A DNA stretch of 64,000 nucleotides, from assembly GCF_015832195.1 (NCBI RefSeq), contig NC_052045.1:5952001-6016000 (forward strand), written 5' to 3'. The stretch is from Motacilla alba alba (taxonomy: Eukaryota > Chordata > Aves > Passeriformes > Motacillidae). Position 1 is the stretch's first letter; each line of letters begins with the position of its first letter. The translations under genes were made by a program, and so were the position numbers. Below the pieces are notes generated by a model that was not told where the DNA came from, did no database searches, and saw nothing but the letters and a program-made list of their open reading frames with translations. Of the stretch, positions 1 to 9,831 are shown one piece after another.

Positions 1-690
1 GGCTGTGTGAGTCTGGCATCTCTGCTGGGAATACCCAGGGATGGGTGATGCCACCTGAGCTCTGCCAGCACATGAGGCTGAGGCAGCCCTTGACAGGGAT
101 CACTTTACTGGGGTAAAAGGAACATGGGAAAATCCCTGCAAGCTGAGGAAACATTCCCTGTGCCACCGTGGAGCATCTCCCTGAATGCAGAACACGTCAG
201 TGCTGCTTTGTTTGCAGCTCTGCCCTGGCACTTCTGGGAACTGCTGGCTGCAGGTTTGGAAATGCAATTTTAGGCTTTGCTGGGTAATTTTGGGTTTATT
301 TCCCACTGTGTTTGCTGGTGCTCTGCGGAGAGGGCAGGCTTTACTTAAAGTTCATGGAACACAGACTTGCTCGCTTTGTGTTTTCCTAGAAAGTTTGTGC
401 CATTCTTCTGTGGGAATGGGCTGGGCCATGGGAAGTTTTCTTCTGGCTCAACACAAATAAATATCTTGGTCCTCCCTGCCTGGGGCTGGAAAGAGGATAC
501 AGAAGGTTTCACCTCCACATCATCTGCTTACACCCAAAGCAGCTCAGGCAGGACCAGAGGCTGGTGCAGTCTGAAGGCTTGAGGTGTTTTGGGGGGCTGA
601 GCTACACTCCCCATGGATGGGGCTGCCCTCCCACGTAACCCCTGGCAGCCTGAGGTTGGCCGCAGAATTGTCCCACCCTTGGAAGTGTAT
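1..690. other. Unique noncoding sequence, no gene seen
   Basis: No repeat, CpG block or coding signature is visible. Short open frames exist on both strands but overlap each other and resemble no family I know. The lower end merges into a CR1 fragment. Confidence 0.6.
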
Positions 691-900
691 CCATGCCCCT
701 CCGTCCCTTGTCCCAAGTCCCTCTCCAGCTCTTCTGGAGCCCCTTAGGCACTGGAAGGGGCTCCCTGAAGCCTTCTCTTCTCCAGATGAGAACCTCCAGC
801 TCTCCCAGCCTGGCTGCAGCCCTCAGAGCATCTCCACGGCCTCCTCGGGACCCTCTCCAACAGCTCCACTGTGCTGAGGACACAAGAGCTGGACGTAGAG
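691..900 (-). mobile_element. CR1 LINE fragment, antisense to the given strand
   Basis: The sequence matches the reverse complement of the CR1 section just upstream of the 3' terminal region. It has a CTTGTCCCAAG stretch, then GGCACTGGAAGGGGCTC, then CCTTCTCTTCTCCAG, and ends with CTCCAACAGCTCCAC near 868. The terminal octamer repeats and the usual 3' section are missing, so both ends are truncated. The same section recurs at the upper end of the copy near 36.2 kb. Confidence 0.85.
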
Positions 901-1902
901 GAGCTCTTGAGAGAGCTCTTCTGTGCAGGACAGCCCTGCCCACATGGAGACCCCATTTAGCCTCACACCCCTCACACTCTCCTCTCCATCCCAGGATGGC
1001 AGAACCCCCTTCCCACACCTGGCCAGCATTCCCCAGCCATTCCCCCCTTTGTTTTCCTGCCATGTTCACTGCTGGCACAGCTTCCCACAGCCCCTCTGAG
1101 CAGCAGGTACTTTGTGCTGGGTTAATCATGCGTTCTCCCGGCAGTAATTCCTGATGGGATTGAACGTGTCACAGCCCGGGGAGCCATCAGGAGCTCGGCA
1201 ACTTCATCTGTGGCTCCCCAAGTGCAGCAGCAAAGGCTGGATGGGAAAACATCTCCCTCATCTGTGTATGCTCCTGGTCTGGCTGGACACCCAGGAGGGG
1301 CTGGGAGCTCAGCAGGGCTCCAGCAGGATGGAGCCAGTGATTAAAGGTCAGGCTTACCTTAAAGGAAGAGCTTGAGCCCTTTTAATTAAATATTTATTTG
1401 TAAAAGTCATTTATCTCTTTCCTTCTTTCAAGTACCCGGCAGCTGTTAAGGTTTGGAAAGAGCCAAAAAAAAATTCCAGCAGAAAAAGAGGAGACCAGGA
1501 GGAGAAAGGATGAGCAGTGATGGGAGCAGGGCTCTGAGCTCCCTTCCACCCTCAGAAGATGCTCCAGTGCTGGATCCTCTGCAAGCAGCTCCTCACCTGA
1601 AATTCCCAATAAACAGCCCCTGCCACGTCCCATCCTGCAGAGCTAAAAAACCCCACAAGGCTGGTGGGAAAGCTCCATTTTTGGGGAAAGGAGGAGGGTG
1701 TAGGCCTGGGTGCCTCAGACACACAGTGCTGGGCTAGCATTCCAGCTGGATGCCAGAGGAGGGAATGAAATGGAGGGAAAGGCATCCTTGGGAGAGCGAG
1801 CCAAGGGAAACGCGACTTCTTTGCACCTGATTAAACATCGCAGCATTGGCGCGGGGAACTGGAGCGGAGCCGTCTGAGCCGCCAGGGAGAGGGGGGAGGA
1901 GC
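901..1902. other. Unique noncoding sequence, no gene seen
   Basis: No repeat family is recognised. A small cluster of CpG dinucleotides lies at about 1810-1885, just before the 38-bp minisatellite. An AT-rich patch with TTAATTAAATATTTATTTG occurs near 1381-1400. Nothing coding is supported. Confidence 0.55.
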
Positions 1903-2132
1903 ATCCTCCCGGGGCCGGGATGACATTCCTGCTCCAGATCATCCTCCCGGGGCCGGGATGACATTCCTGCTCTGGAGCATCCTTCCAGGACCGGGATGAC
2001 ATTCCTGCTCCAGATCATCCTCCCGGGGCCAGGATGACATTCCTGCTCCAGATCATCTTCCCTGGGCTGGGATGACATTCCTGCTCTGGACCATCCTCCT
2101 GGAGCTGGGATGACATTCCAGCTCCAGGAGCT
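1903..2132. repeat. Minisatellite, 38-bp unit, about 6 copies
   Basis: The anchor TGACATTCC begins at 1921, 1959, 1997, 2035, 2073 and 2111, so the spacing is exactly 38 bp with no indels. Units differ by substitutions, for example CCAGATCAT against TGGAGCAT after the shared CTGCTC. Because 38 is not a multiple of three, the peptide seen on the minus strand shifts frame from unit to unit, and no protein is implied. Confidence 0.95.
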
Positions 2133-2454
2133 TTCCAGCCCAGCACTCACCCGGGCAGATCCCAACGCGCTCCTGGCCTGGCAGGTCTCCAGGGTTATCC
2201 ATCAGTGAGACAATGCCAGCCAGGGCGAGATAATACAGATTATTCGTTGGCAAGGCAAAACCAGCCAGTTGAGAACACTGAACTTTGGTGCATTAGACCA
2301 GCAAAATGATAATATTTGGGGTTTCGATGCTGGAAAACCGTAAAAGCAGCCATTGCCCTGCCCAGACCTTGCTGTTCCCTCCCTGGGCTCAACTGAGCCT
2401 GCAGGCCTGGGGGACCTGGGGGCACCCAACAGAGAGAGAACATGAAGGCCAAAG
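2133..2454. other. Unique noncoding sequence, nothing identified
   Basis: Mixed-composition sequence between the 38-bp minisatellite and the AT-rich block. No repeat, motif cluster or coding signal is recognised. Confidence 0.5.
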
Positions 2455-2652
2455 GTTGACACATATCTAATACAGAAATAAAAAATATGCAATACATAAA
2501 TGATAAAAATATATAAATAGAAAGCAATTAATAGAGAGAAAATACTGACTCTATATAAATTATTAATATCTAAAATACTGGTTAGATACAATATAAACCT
2601 ATAATATGTTGTATATAAATAAATATATTTAATACAAATTTTATTTTTCATT
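2455..2652. repeat. AT-rich low-complexity block
   Basis: About 200 bp made mostly of A and T, with irregular ATA, TAAA and TATAAAT strings. It stands out sharply against the GC-rich flanks. No clean repeat unit is present. The minus strand reads as a long Tyr/Ile/Leu/Phe-rich frame, as expected from AT-rich DNA rather than from a membrane protein. It could be an old decayed element or an insulator-like AT island. Confidence 0.75.
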
Positions 2653-3530
2653 TGTTTTTAGCTGATGCCTAAAGGCCCAGGTAGAGCTGGTGCTCCTGGG
2701 TGCGCCCGTTCTGCAGCCCTTGGAGGGGATGTCCCTGTTTGTCCCCAGGGCACAGGGACCTGTGTCAGGTGAGGTGTCAGGGAACAGGCTGGACTCGATC
2801 ATCTTGAAGGTCTCTTCCAACCTTGTGATTCTGCAATTCTGCACGTGCCCATTTCTAGTGGAAGTGACAAAGCTCTGGAGAGCCGGGGGCATTTCCCAGT
2901 GAACGAAGAACTTTTGTTTCCCAAATTGCAGCTACTGAACAATCTGGTCTTGTCAGTATTGTCTTGATAATGGCAAAACAAGGATCTCCTGGGGTGGAGG
3001 GAGGAAACAATTTGGGGAGGATTTGTCCAGGACACCGCTTCAGCCGGTGGGTGTCGAGGGTTCAAAGGCTCCTTCCTTCTCCTGTGATGCAGGTCAAGGT
3101 ATCCCCACCTGCAGGAAAAACAAGACTGCAGGAGAAACACAGCCTCCAGATGAACCCAAGGCACAGACAATCAACTGGAGCTCAGGGGTAATTTTCGTTC
3201 CGGATCAATCTCAAATCATTGTGACCCAAGGTATAATTTGAAATGTTCCTGTCTCAGTTATTACAGCCCCAGGGCCCTCTGCGTTGTTTTCACCCTTTTG
3301 CCTGCTTGTTCTCTCTCGCTGCTTATACCATTGCAGGAACAGTTTAATGAAAAATGAGTGTGTGGCTGGAGGGGTCAATGGAGAGTCATTTTAGATCCTT
3401 TAAAAAAATCGGGCAGGGTTTGGTTGTGTTCTTTTAAACAGGGGTTTTCACACTGGAGAAGATTTGTGGGAAGAGAAAAGCATTTATCCCTCTGTTAATT
3501 GTTCTGGCTGCCTGCCCCTGCTCTCTTTTT
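2653..3530. other. Unique noncoding sequence containing a short CR1 relic
   Basis: Apart from the CR1 3' end at 2785-2842 no repeat is recognised. The part from about 3190 to 3450 is AT-richer, with AATCATTGTGACC and CAGTTTAATGAAAAATGAG. It could hold a regulatory element, but no coding signal is present. Confidence 0.45.
2785..2842 (+). mobile_element. CR1 LINE 3' terminal relic
   Basis: The sequence reads GGACTCGATCATCTTGAAGG, then TCTCTTCCAACC, then two degenerate octamers (GTGATTCTG, CAATTCTG). This is the extreme 3' end of a CR1 copy in sense orientation. Everything upstream of about 55 bp is missing or unrecognisable. Confidence 0.85.
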
Positions 3531-3652
3531 CATGGAATCATGGACTCACTGAATCATTAAGGTTGGAAAAGCCCTCTAAGAGCATTGTTTCCCCAGCACT
3601 GCCAACACCACCCCCAACCCATGTCCCAGGGTGCCACATCTACACAACTGCA
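3531..3652 (-). mobile_element. CR1 LINE 3' fragment, antisense
   Basis: It begins with degenerate octamers (CATGGAATCATGGACTC, GAATCATT), followed by AAGGTTGGAAAAG. It then runs through the CCAGCACTGCCAACACCAC section to GTGCCACATCTACAC. This is an older CR1 type than the copies that contain CCATGGGCAGG. It stops exactly where the tetranucleotide repeat starts. Confidence 0.85.
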
Positions 3653-3697
3653 CATCCATCCATCCATCCATCCATCCATCCATCCATCCATCCATCC
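3653..3697. repeat. Microsatellite (CATC)n, about 11 copies
   Basis: An uninterrupted CATC run fused to the internal end of the adjacent CR1 copy. It is the reverse complement of the motif at 24583-24641. Translations give Ile-His-Pro-Ser or Trp-Met-Asp-Gly repeats, which are artefacts. Confidence 0.97.
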
Positions 3698-4094
3698 GGG
3701 ATGTGGGTTTGTGCTGTGCTCTAGAGAAGCTTTTTCACATCCCACCAGGGCAGGGGCTGTGTCACCCCTGGCCAGGGCACTTGGCTTCCCCTGGGGGTGG
3801 CCCAAACCTGGGAACCCTTGGGAAAGGTGCTGCAGCCTTTTCTGACCTGCAACCTAAGGACAGGCTGCTCCCTTTTTGTCCCCTCATGAGCCTGCTCAGA
3901 CGGTCTGGAGACCTCTTTCCCCCCAGGAATGCCATTCTGTTGGGAAATAGAAGGAAAAGGTAAATGAGGGATGTGGCCAAGAGCAGCCACTAAAACCTGA
4001 ATCAGCACAAAGCCAGGGCAGGCTGGGCTGGAGGGTGGAGGGTGCTCAGAGAGGCACCCGGGGCTCAAGGATGGCAGTGAGCAGTTGGCAGGAT
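3698..4094. other. Unique noncoding sequence, nothing identified
   Basis: GC-rich, no repeat and no coding support. Confidence 0.5.
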
Positions 4095-4350
4095 AATTAT
4101 TACAGGCAGAAAACAAAGGAGAGTGACAATTTTCATGTGGCTGGATTCAGCCCTCGTGCTTCTTAATTCCCGCGGAACAAAGAGCTATAATTGTTCTCAA
4201 TAGCGAGGAGGGGAAGAACCTAATTTCCAATGTGAGTCAGAGAAGCTTTCAAGCAGGGGGTGGGTGGAAACTATTTATAAAGGACCATTAGGGAAAATCA
4301 GATTTCTACGCACAGTAAACAGAACACAGAAATAAAGCATCTATTTATAT
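4095..4350. promoter_or_regulatory. Candidate conserved noncoding element with MEF2-like sites
   Basis: An AT-richer, repeat-free block in a GC-rich setting. CTATTTATAA at 4271-4280 fits the MEF2 consensus YTAWWWWTAR exactly, and CTATTTATAT at 4341-4350 is a one-base near miss. TATAATTG lies near 4190 and TTAATTCCC near 4164. The call rests on composition and motif density only; conservation was not tested. Confidence 0.35.
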
Positions 4351-5639
4351 GTGAGTGTGGAAAGCTTGTCCCGAGCAGCGCAGCGCCCTGGTGACACCCA
4401 GGGTCACCCCGTGGGGCCACAGAGGGTTGTGGTGGCTTCGTGATGGAACAATGCCTTCCTCCAGGCAGGCAAACAAAGCTCGTTCCATCCTTCCTGTGCT
4501 GCCTTTAGAGAGAGAAAAAAAATTCTAATTGAACAATTGTCTTTGTTTGGCCAAAAATGTACAGAAAGCAAACACCAAAGTGCTGTGCCAGAGTCGTCGT
4601 GGAGATGAGCTCCCAGTTTGCTCAGCGCTTGTGTGCCCAGGTAAACTGGCATCCTGCTGCAGCCAGCACTCGTGGAATAGTTACAGTTCTGTATTCCCAG
4701 CATGGAGGAAAACTCTATAAATAAATAAAACATAAAAACAAATTCTGGTGGTGCTGCAGGGTGGTGAGACCGCAGGCATCGGGTGTGAGAGGAGGCTGCA
4801 ACACACGCAGAATGCTTTCCTGGGAATTGCCTTGCTTCCTGGAGTCATGTGCTAAAAGCATCTTTCTGGAGTTGAAGGAGTCCCAGAGCTAAAGGGAATC
4901 TGCTCCAGGCAGGGCAGAGGGGCCTGGCTGTGAGATCCCTTCTGACAGGAAAAGAGCTTCCCTGTGGTAGGAAGGGCACCAGCTCCAGGTTCCTCTGAGC
5001 CGTGACTCCAGGTCAGCCCAGCTGAGCCCAGCTCAGCCCTGGGTGCACATTTTGGGACTAGGACAGGAATATTTTGCTGCAGCCACTCAATAAAAGTGAA
5101 ATGCAAGCAAGAAAAATCCTTATGTCACAGATGAGCAATGTGGGCTCCCTCCTCCCCACTCTCCATGAGGGAATTGCCTCCCTGAGCCTAAATACAGGCT
5201 TGGGCAAGGTCTGGAGGTTTGGCCGGGATAACAAGGACATGGAACAATCAGTGATAATCTGCTGATTAGCTCTGGTTTAGTGTAATCTGTTAGGTATCAA
5301 CTTCACAGAGAGTTGGCAGATTTCCTCCCTTACTTTTGGAGCACTAAATCAGCTGGGTGAGTGGATCCATTTAGTACTTTTTAGTGGATTTATTCCTATT
5401 TTCTGGGTTAGTGAATGGGAACCAGTGAGCAGAGGTGAGCACAGCCATGCCTTGAGCTGTCCCCACGCCGTGGCTCGTGCCCTTCCTCCTGCCTGTCCCT
5501 TCGGTGGTGTCTGTGAGCGATGACACAGCCTCTGCCTGTGGAGCAAAGCCCGGTTTATGGGATGTCTGCCCTCGCTGCAGAGTTGTGCTCCCAGGCTTGG
5601 AGCGTGAAGGAGAGCTGTTCCCGATGTGAGGTACTTTAT
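4351..5639. other. Unique noncoding sequence, no gene seen
   Basis: No repeat family is recognised. A short AT-rich patch with TCTATAAATAAATAAAAC lies near 4712. TGATTAGCTCTGG and GTGTAATCTG occur at about 5260-5290. No coding frame is convincing. Confidence 0.5.
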
Positions 5640-5935
5640 GTGCACACAGGCCTGATTTATATCTCTTCCAACAAGCTGTTCTTTGCTATCATGAGCCAAC
5701 AGGACCCATAGGGTGTTACAAGACATATTACACACAGCCAAGAGCTTTAATCCCCTTGGGGGAGTGATTACAAACAACTACACACGTCCCAGAGTTGCTT
5801 AATCACTGTTAAGAAATTTCTTTATAATCTGAGTAAATTACTTTAATTACTTGCAACTACCAATTAGCGTTTGAATGCTTCCACTGAGAAGTTTGCAGGC
5901 ATTAATCTGCTCCCTTGGAATGTGAAATCAGCGGC
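5640..5935. promoter_or_regulatory. Candidate conserved noncoding element, homeodomain-motif rich
   Basis: A repeat-free, AT-rich stretch. Between about 5800 and 5910 it contains TTAATCACTG, TACTTTAATTACTTG, CCAATTAGCG and GCATTAATCTG. The clustering of TAAT cores in a GC-rich region is typical of vertebrate developmental enhancers. This is inferred from motifs only. Confidence 0.35.
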
Positions 5936-6655
5936 TGGAAGATGGCTTTGGTCTGTGCACAGGCAGCAATCTGGCAGGACGAGGAGGCAGCAGCCCCTGC
6001 CCGGCAGCCCCTCCGCAGCCGCCTGCCCTCCGCTCTGATTTATTTAGGAGCTTGAAAGGAGAGTTCAGCGCTTCCACGAGCTTTAGCAGCTGGATAATAT
6101 TGCTGGATCCTGGGAAAGGGAGGGCCTGCTTGAACCCTGCAGTGGGCACGGAGGCTCTGCCTTTTGTAGCTGGACAAAGTGAACAATCCCAAACCCTCCC
6201 TACCTGGGAGATCATCCACTCAGACAGATCCCTGCTCCCTGCTCCCCTCCCTGTCTGTGCAGCCCCAGTTATTCCCTAATCCCCAGCGTTCCCCAGCATG
6301 GGGTGGGTTTTGCCAGCTCCCAGGTCTGAGCTGAGTTTCCCCTTCAGACGTGAGCGCTGCTGAGGTCTGGGCAAGCACAGCTCTGTTCCCCCTTCTCCCA
6401 CCAGCCTGCTCTGCCAGGAGCTCTCCAACTTGAAATGGCAGGATCAAGGCCTGGACTTGCTTTTCTGGCCACTTTCAAGGCTTTGCCAGCCTGGATGGGG
6501 TTTAAAACACTTTTTGTCTTTGATATTTCTGCACAGGGTGGCTGCTCCGTTCCTCTCTTCCTTTGCTGGTCAAAAGGGGGGTGCTGGTGTGAGGAGTCTG
6601 GGCACGGCCCGAGTGCCCCGGCCTGTGCCCGTGGGGAGGCAGAGCAGCTGCCATG
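5936..6655. other. Unique noncoding sequence, no gene seen
   Basis: GC-rich sequence leading into the 34/35-bp minisatellite. Long plus-strand frames begin here only because the array downstream lacks stops. Confidence 0.5.
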
Positions 6656-7090
6656 GAGGAGGCCGGGTCCATGGCTGGGATCCTGGGAGCTCTGTGCTGG
6701 GTCCATGGCTGGAATCCTGGGAGCTCCATGGGCTGGGATCCTGGGAGCTCCATCCCAGGTCCATGGGCAGCAATCCTGGGACCTCCATGCTGGGTTCACG
6801 GGCAGAGATCCTGGGAGCTCCATGCCAGGTCCATGGCTGGGATCCTGGGAGCTCCATGCCAGGTCCATGGCTGGGATCCTGGGAGCTCCATGCCAGGTCC
6901 ATGGCTGGGATCCTGGGAGCTCCATCCCAGGTCCATGGGCAGCAATCCTGGGACCTCCATGCTGGGTTCACGGGCAGAGATCCTGGGAGCTCCATGCCAG
7001 GCCCATGGCTGGGATCCTGGGAGCTCCATGCCAGGTCCATGGCTGGGATCCTGGGAGCTCCATCCCGGGTCCATGGGCAGCGATCCTCAG
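6656..7090. repeat. Minisatellite, 34/35-bp units with 172-bp higher-order period
   Basis: The anchor TCCTGGGA or a close variant starts at 6681, 6715, 6739, 6774, 6809, 6843, 6877, 6911, 6946, 6981, 7015 and 7049, with a decayed copy near 7084. Spacing is 34 or 35 bp, except one 24-bp short unit at 6715-6739. Two 35-bp variants (CAATCCTGGGACC and GAGATCCTGGG types) followed by three 34-bp units form a 172-bp block starting at 6739. The block is repeated from 6911, but the second copy has one 34-bp unit fewer. Units carry few stops, so several frames on both strands are open. Confidence 0.95.
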
Positions 7091-8271
7091 AGCAGCCATC
7101 CCGAGCCTCTGCCAAAAGTGCCTCTCCTGCTCCCTCATAGGCCGTGTCTGGGCCTCTGTGCCTGGGGCTCCCACTGCTCCAGTCCAGGCACCTGCCTGGG
7201 GCTGGGGGACAGGAGCTGTGTGCCCATGTCCCCAGGCCACATCCAAAGGGATGAGGACTGTCCCTTCCACATCACCCCTAAGGTGTAGTGGTGCATCAGC
7301 CTAGTCCCCCTCCATAAGGCAACAAGAACTTCCCAAAAATGACAGAGTCACGAGTTATGTGGCTCTTTCCCACAGCACTGGCACTGCCATGGCTGTTCCT
7401 GGATCTGTGGGCATCCCTCAGAGGTTTTCTTTCCCCCAAGAATTTGCTTGGCTGAAGAAACTTCTCCCCTCGCACCAAGTCCTGCCATGAGCAGGTGAGG
7501 AGCTCTTTGGAGCAGGTGTGTGGCTGCTGACTCACTCCACCCCCAGCTGGGTCTCCTCTGGTGCTGGTAGCGGTCCCGCCACCATCCCGTCCTTTGGTGG
7601 CTCCCAGGGGATGGAGCGTGGCCAGCTCCCCACCGCAGGCTGAGCTGCTCCTCCCAGCCTGCGTGGATGTGGCCCAGGCCCCACCAGCCTCTCCCAGCCG
7701 CTGTTTGTGCCTTGTGATACTTTCACATGAGAAACAAATAACGGCTGATGGTATCTCCTGCAGGAAAAAAACAAGGTTACTCCCCTGACCTGATTAATGC
7801 AAATAAACTGAACGGAGTCCTGTTGCCCGGGGCTTGCAAATTTAATATCTGTTCCCTGCCTCATTTCATGCTGGTTTAGCCTCTCGCCCTGTGACTGCAA
7901 TTACCTCTGTGGCTCTGCCTGGGCGTCGGGGCCGCTTCCCCCACGCCGCACGTGATGCAGCTTGGGCCGGGGCGCCTCGCTTTGGTGTTTGGGCTTTCTT
8001 CTTCTTGTGGTTTAATTTCCTTTGAGTTTATTAATTATGGCCAGGGGTGGGGGCCAGGAATGTTTGGCTGATGCTTCCTCTTTGCGTGGTGCAGAACTTC
8101 AGCCCTGTAATTCCCCCTTTATTGGATGCCCCAGCTTGGGTCAGGGAAGAGGAGCCAGCTCTGGCTGCAGGGAGCCAGGGATGGGAACATCTTTTTCCTT
8201 GTCCCAGCCTGTGATCCCTGTGCTCAGCTCCATGAATCCCCTTCACCCTCTTGCCCTGTGTTTCCCACTAT
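7091..8271. other. Unique noncoding sequence, no gene seen
   Basis: No repeat is recognised. A patch near 7720-7900 is listed separately as a possible regulatory element. A small CpG cluster occurs at about 7920-7980. Confidence 0.5.
7720..7900. promoter_or_regulatory. Candidate regulatory element with POU octamer
   Basis: A perfect octamer ATGCAAAT lies at 7797-7804, preceded by CTGATTA. TTTAATATCTG follows near 7840 and TTCATGCTGG near 7866. The patch is AT-richer than its flanks and repeat-free. A single octamer can occur by chance. Confidence 0.25.
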
Positions 8272-8400
8272 CTGGATGTGTTCAAAAAAAGACTGGATAA
8301 GGCACTTGGTGCCGTGGTTTAGTTAAGGTGTTTAGGGCATGGGTTGGACTTGATGACCTTGAAGGTCTCTTCCATCCTAGTCATTCTGTGATTCTGTGAT
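8272..8400 (+). mobile_element. CR1 LINE 3' end, sense
   Basis: It contains TGTTCAAAAAAAGACTGGAT, then GGCACTTGGTGCC and GGTTGGACTTGATGACCTTG. TCTCTTCCATCC follows, then CATTCTGTGATTCTGTGA. This is a well-preserved CR1 3' terminus with two octamer units. The copy is strongly 5' truncated. Confidence 0.93.
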
Positions 8401-9657
8401 CTTCTCTCGCATGAAATGACCACTTTGCAAGAGGCTCTGAAAGCTGTTTGGAACCATTTCACTGAGGCATTCTGTTGGTATGCCTTGCTCTGGATCCCTG
8501 GGAAAGCAGGCACAGGCACCCACATCCCCCGGGCCTGGGTGAGCCAAGAGATGCCCCAGATCCATCACTGGGCATTATCAGCATGACCCTTTGCAGGGCA
8601 TGAAACAGATTTTTATCCCAACCCCACTTGCTACAGGCAGGATCTGCATCCAGAATTCATTTGAGTGGCAGAAGTCTCATGAGAACAATGGGCAGGAGCG
8701 TCCTGGAGAGAGGGGGTTTCCTCCTTGGAGTCAGTGTCCAAGGCAGAGCTGGACACTGGTCCCAGCCCTCCTGGGACACTGTGGCAGGCAGGGGGCATGG
8801 AGGGGAGGCTGCAGCCCCTTCACCTGTGCCATACCTGTGCCCAAGAGAAGCAGAGCTTCTTGGGCCATGAGCCCAGCCCACCTTTCAGCAGCACAACATT
8901 CAGTTTAAAGGCATAAAAGCGGCTCTGTGAATGGCCCTTTATAATTTCCAGGCAGGACTGCGAGCGGGGGCTCCCACCCTTCTGTTTGCTTACATCTTCC
9001 TTGGAGCTGGGAGCTGTCAGGGAGGTGAGAATGAGGGATGGTGACTTCCCGAGCGTGCCCGGCCCCATGCGAGTGCTCACACACCCAGCGCTGATTCCAC
9101 AACTCTTGTTTGGTTCCCGGCCCCAGAGCTGCCAATCTCTGCTGGCTTTCGGTGCCTCTGTGCGAGTCTGTCACGCTGCCTTAATGGCTGTATCACCTTG
9201 TGAAGCTTTCAGACATCCTCCCTCCTTTCATCAGCGGTGGGAAACCTGCCAGGCTCTGACAGGTTCTCCCAAACAAACCCCAGTGTGATGGGAGCGGGAG
9301 CTGTGACTGGCATTTTGGCCCCGTGCCCAGTGCCCACGTTCCCCAAACCTTGGCGTGTCCCTCCAGCAGTGCCCAGCTCAGCCATGAGAGTGCTGGCCTC
9401 GGCCACGGGCTCCACGCTCAGCCCCACAAGGGACAGAGATTTCTCATCCCTTTGAATAGCAGTGAGGCCCCACGGGCTCATCCAAGCTCCCTGTCCTTGC
9501 AAGGTGTCCCTGGGGCACTGTCCCCCTGTGCCTGGCACCGGGGCACCCTGGAGCCCCGTCCCAGCCACAGCTCTCTGCATCTCGGCAGTCCTGCTCTATA
9601 GAGGTCCAAAGGGGTTTTCCCAAGCTGATTTGGGTATTTAGGTTTGCCCCTTCCAGC
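8401..9657. other. Unique noncoding sequence, no gene seen
   Basis: Mixed GC-rich sequence without recognised repeats. Open frames on both strands overlap and look random. Confidence 0.5.
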
Positions 9658-9831
9658 TTGGGAAGGGGCTGCCCAGGGAGGTTTGGGGTCCCCATCCCTG
9701 GAGGTGCCTAAGGAAGGACTGGAGGTGGCACTCAGTGCTCTGGGCTGGTGACAAGGTGGCGATGAGGCACAGATTGAACTCAGTGATCTCGGAGAGCTCT
9801 CCCAACCTCACTGACTCCGGAATTCTGTGGT
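9658..9831 (+). mobile_element. CR1 LINE 3' end, sense
   Basis: It contains AGGGGCTGCCCAGGGAGG, then CCCCATCCCTGGAGGTG and GGTGGCACTCAGTGCTCTGG. CTCAGTGATCTCGGAG follows, then TCCCAACC and a decayed terminal octamer (GGAATTCTGTGG). It is diverged but collinear with the CR1 3' region. Confidence 0.92.

Noticed and set aside
2202..2651. 149-codon minus-strand frame that looks like a multi-span membrane protein
   Set aside because: The hydrophobic stretch comes from the AT-rich low-complexity block.
6430..7304. Three overlapping plus-strand frames of 211 to 289 codons with Trp/Gly/Ser repeats
   Set aside because: They are translations of the 34/35-bp minisatellite. The unit length is not a multiple of three and all frames are open alike.
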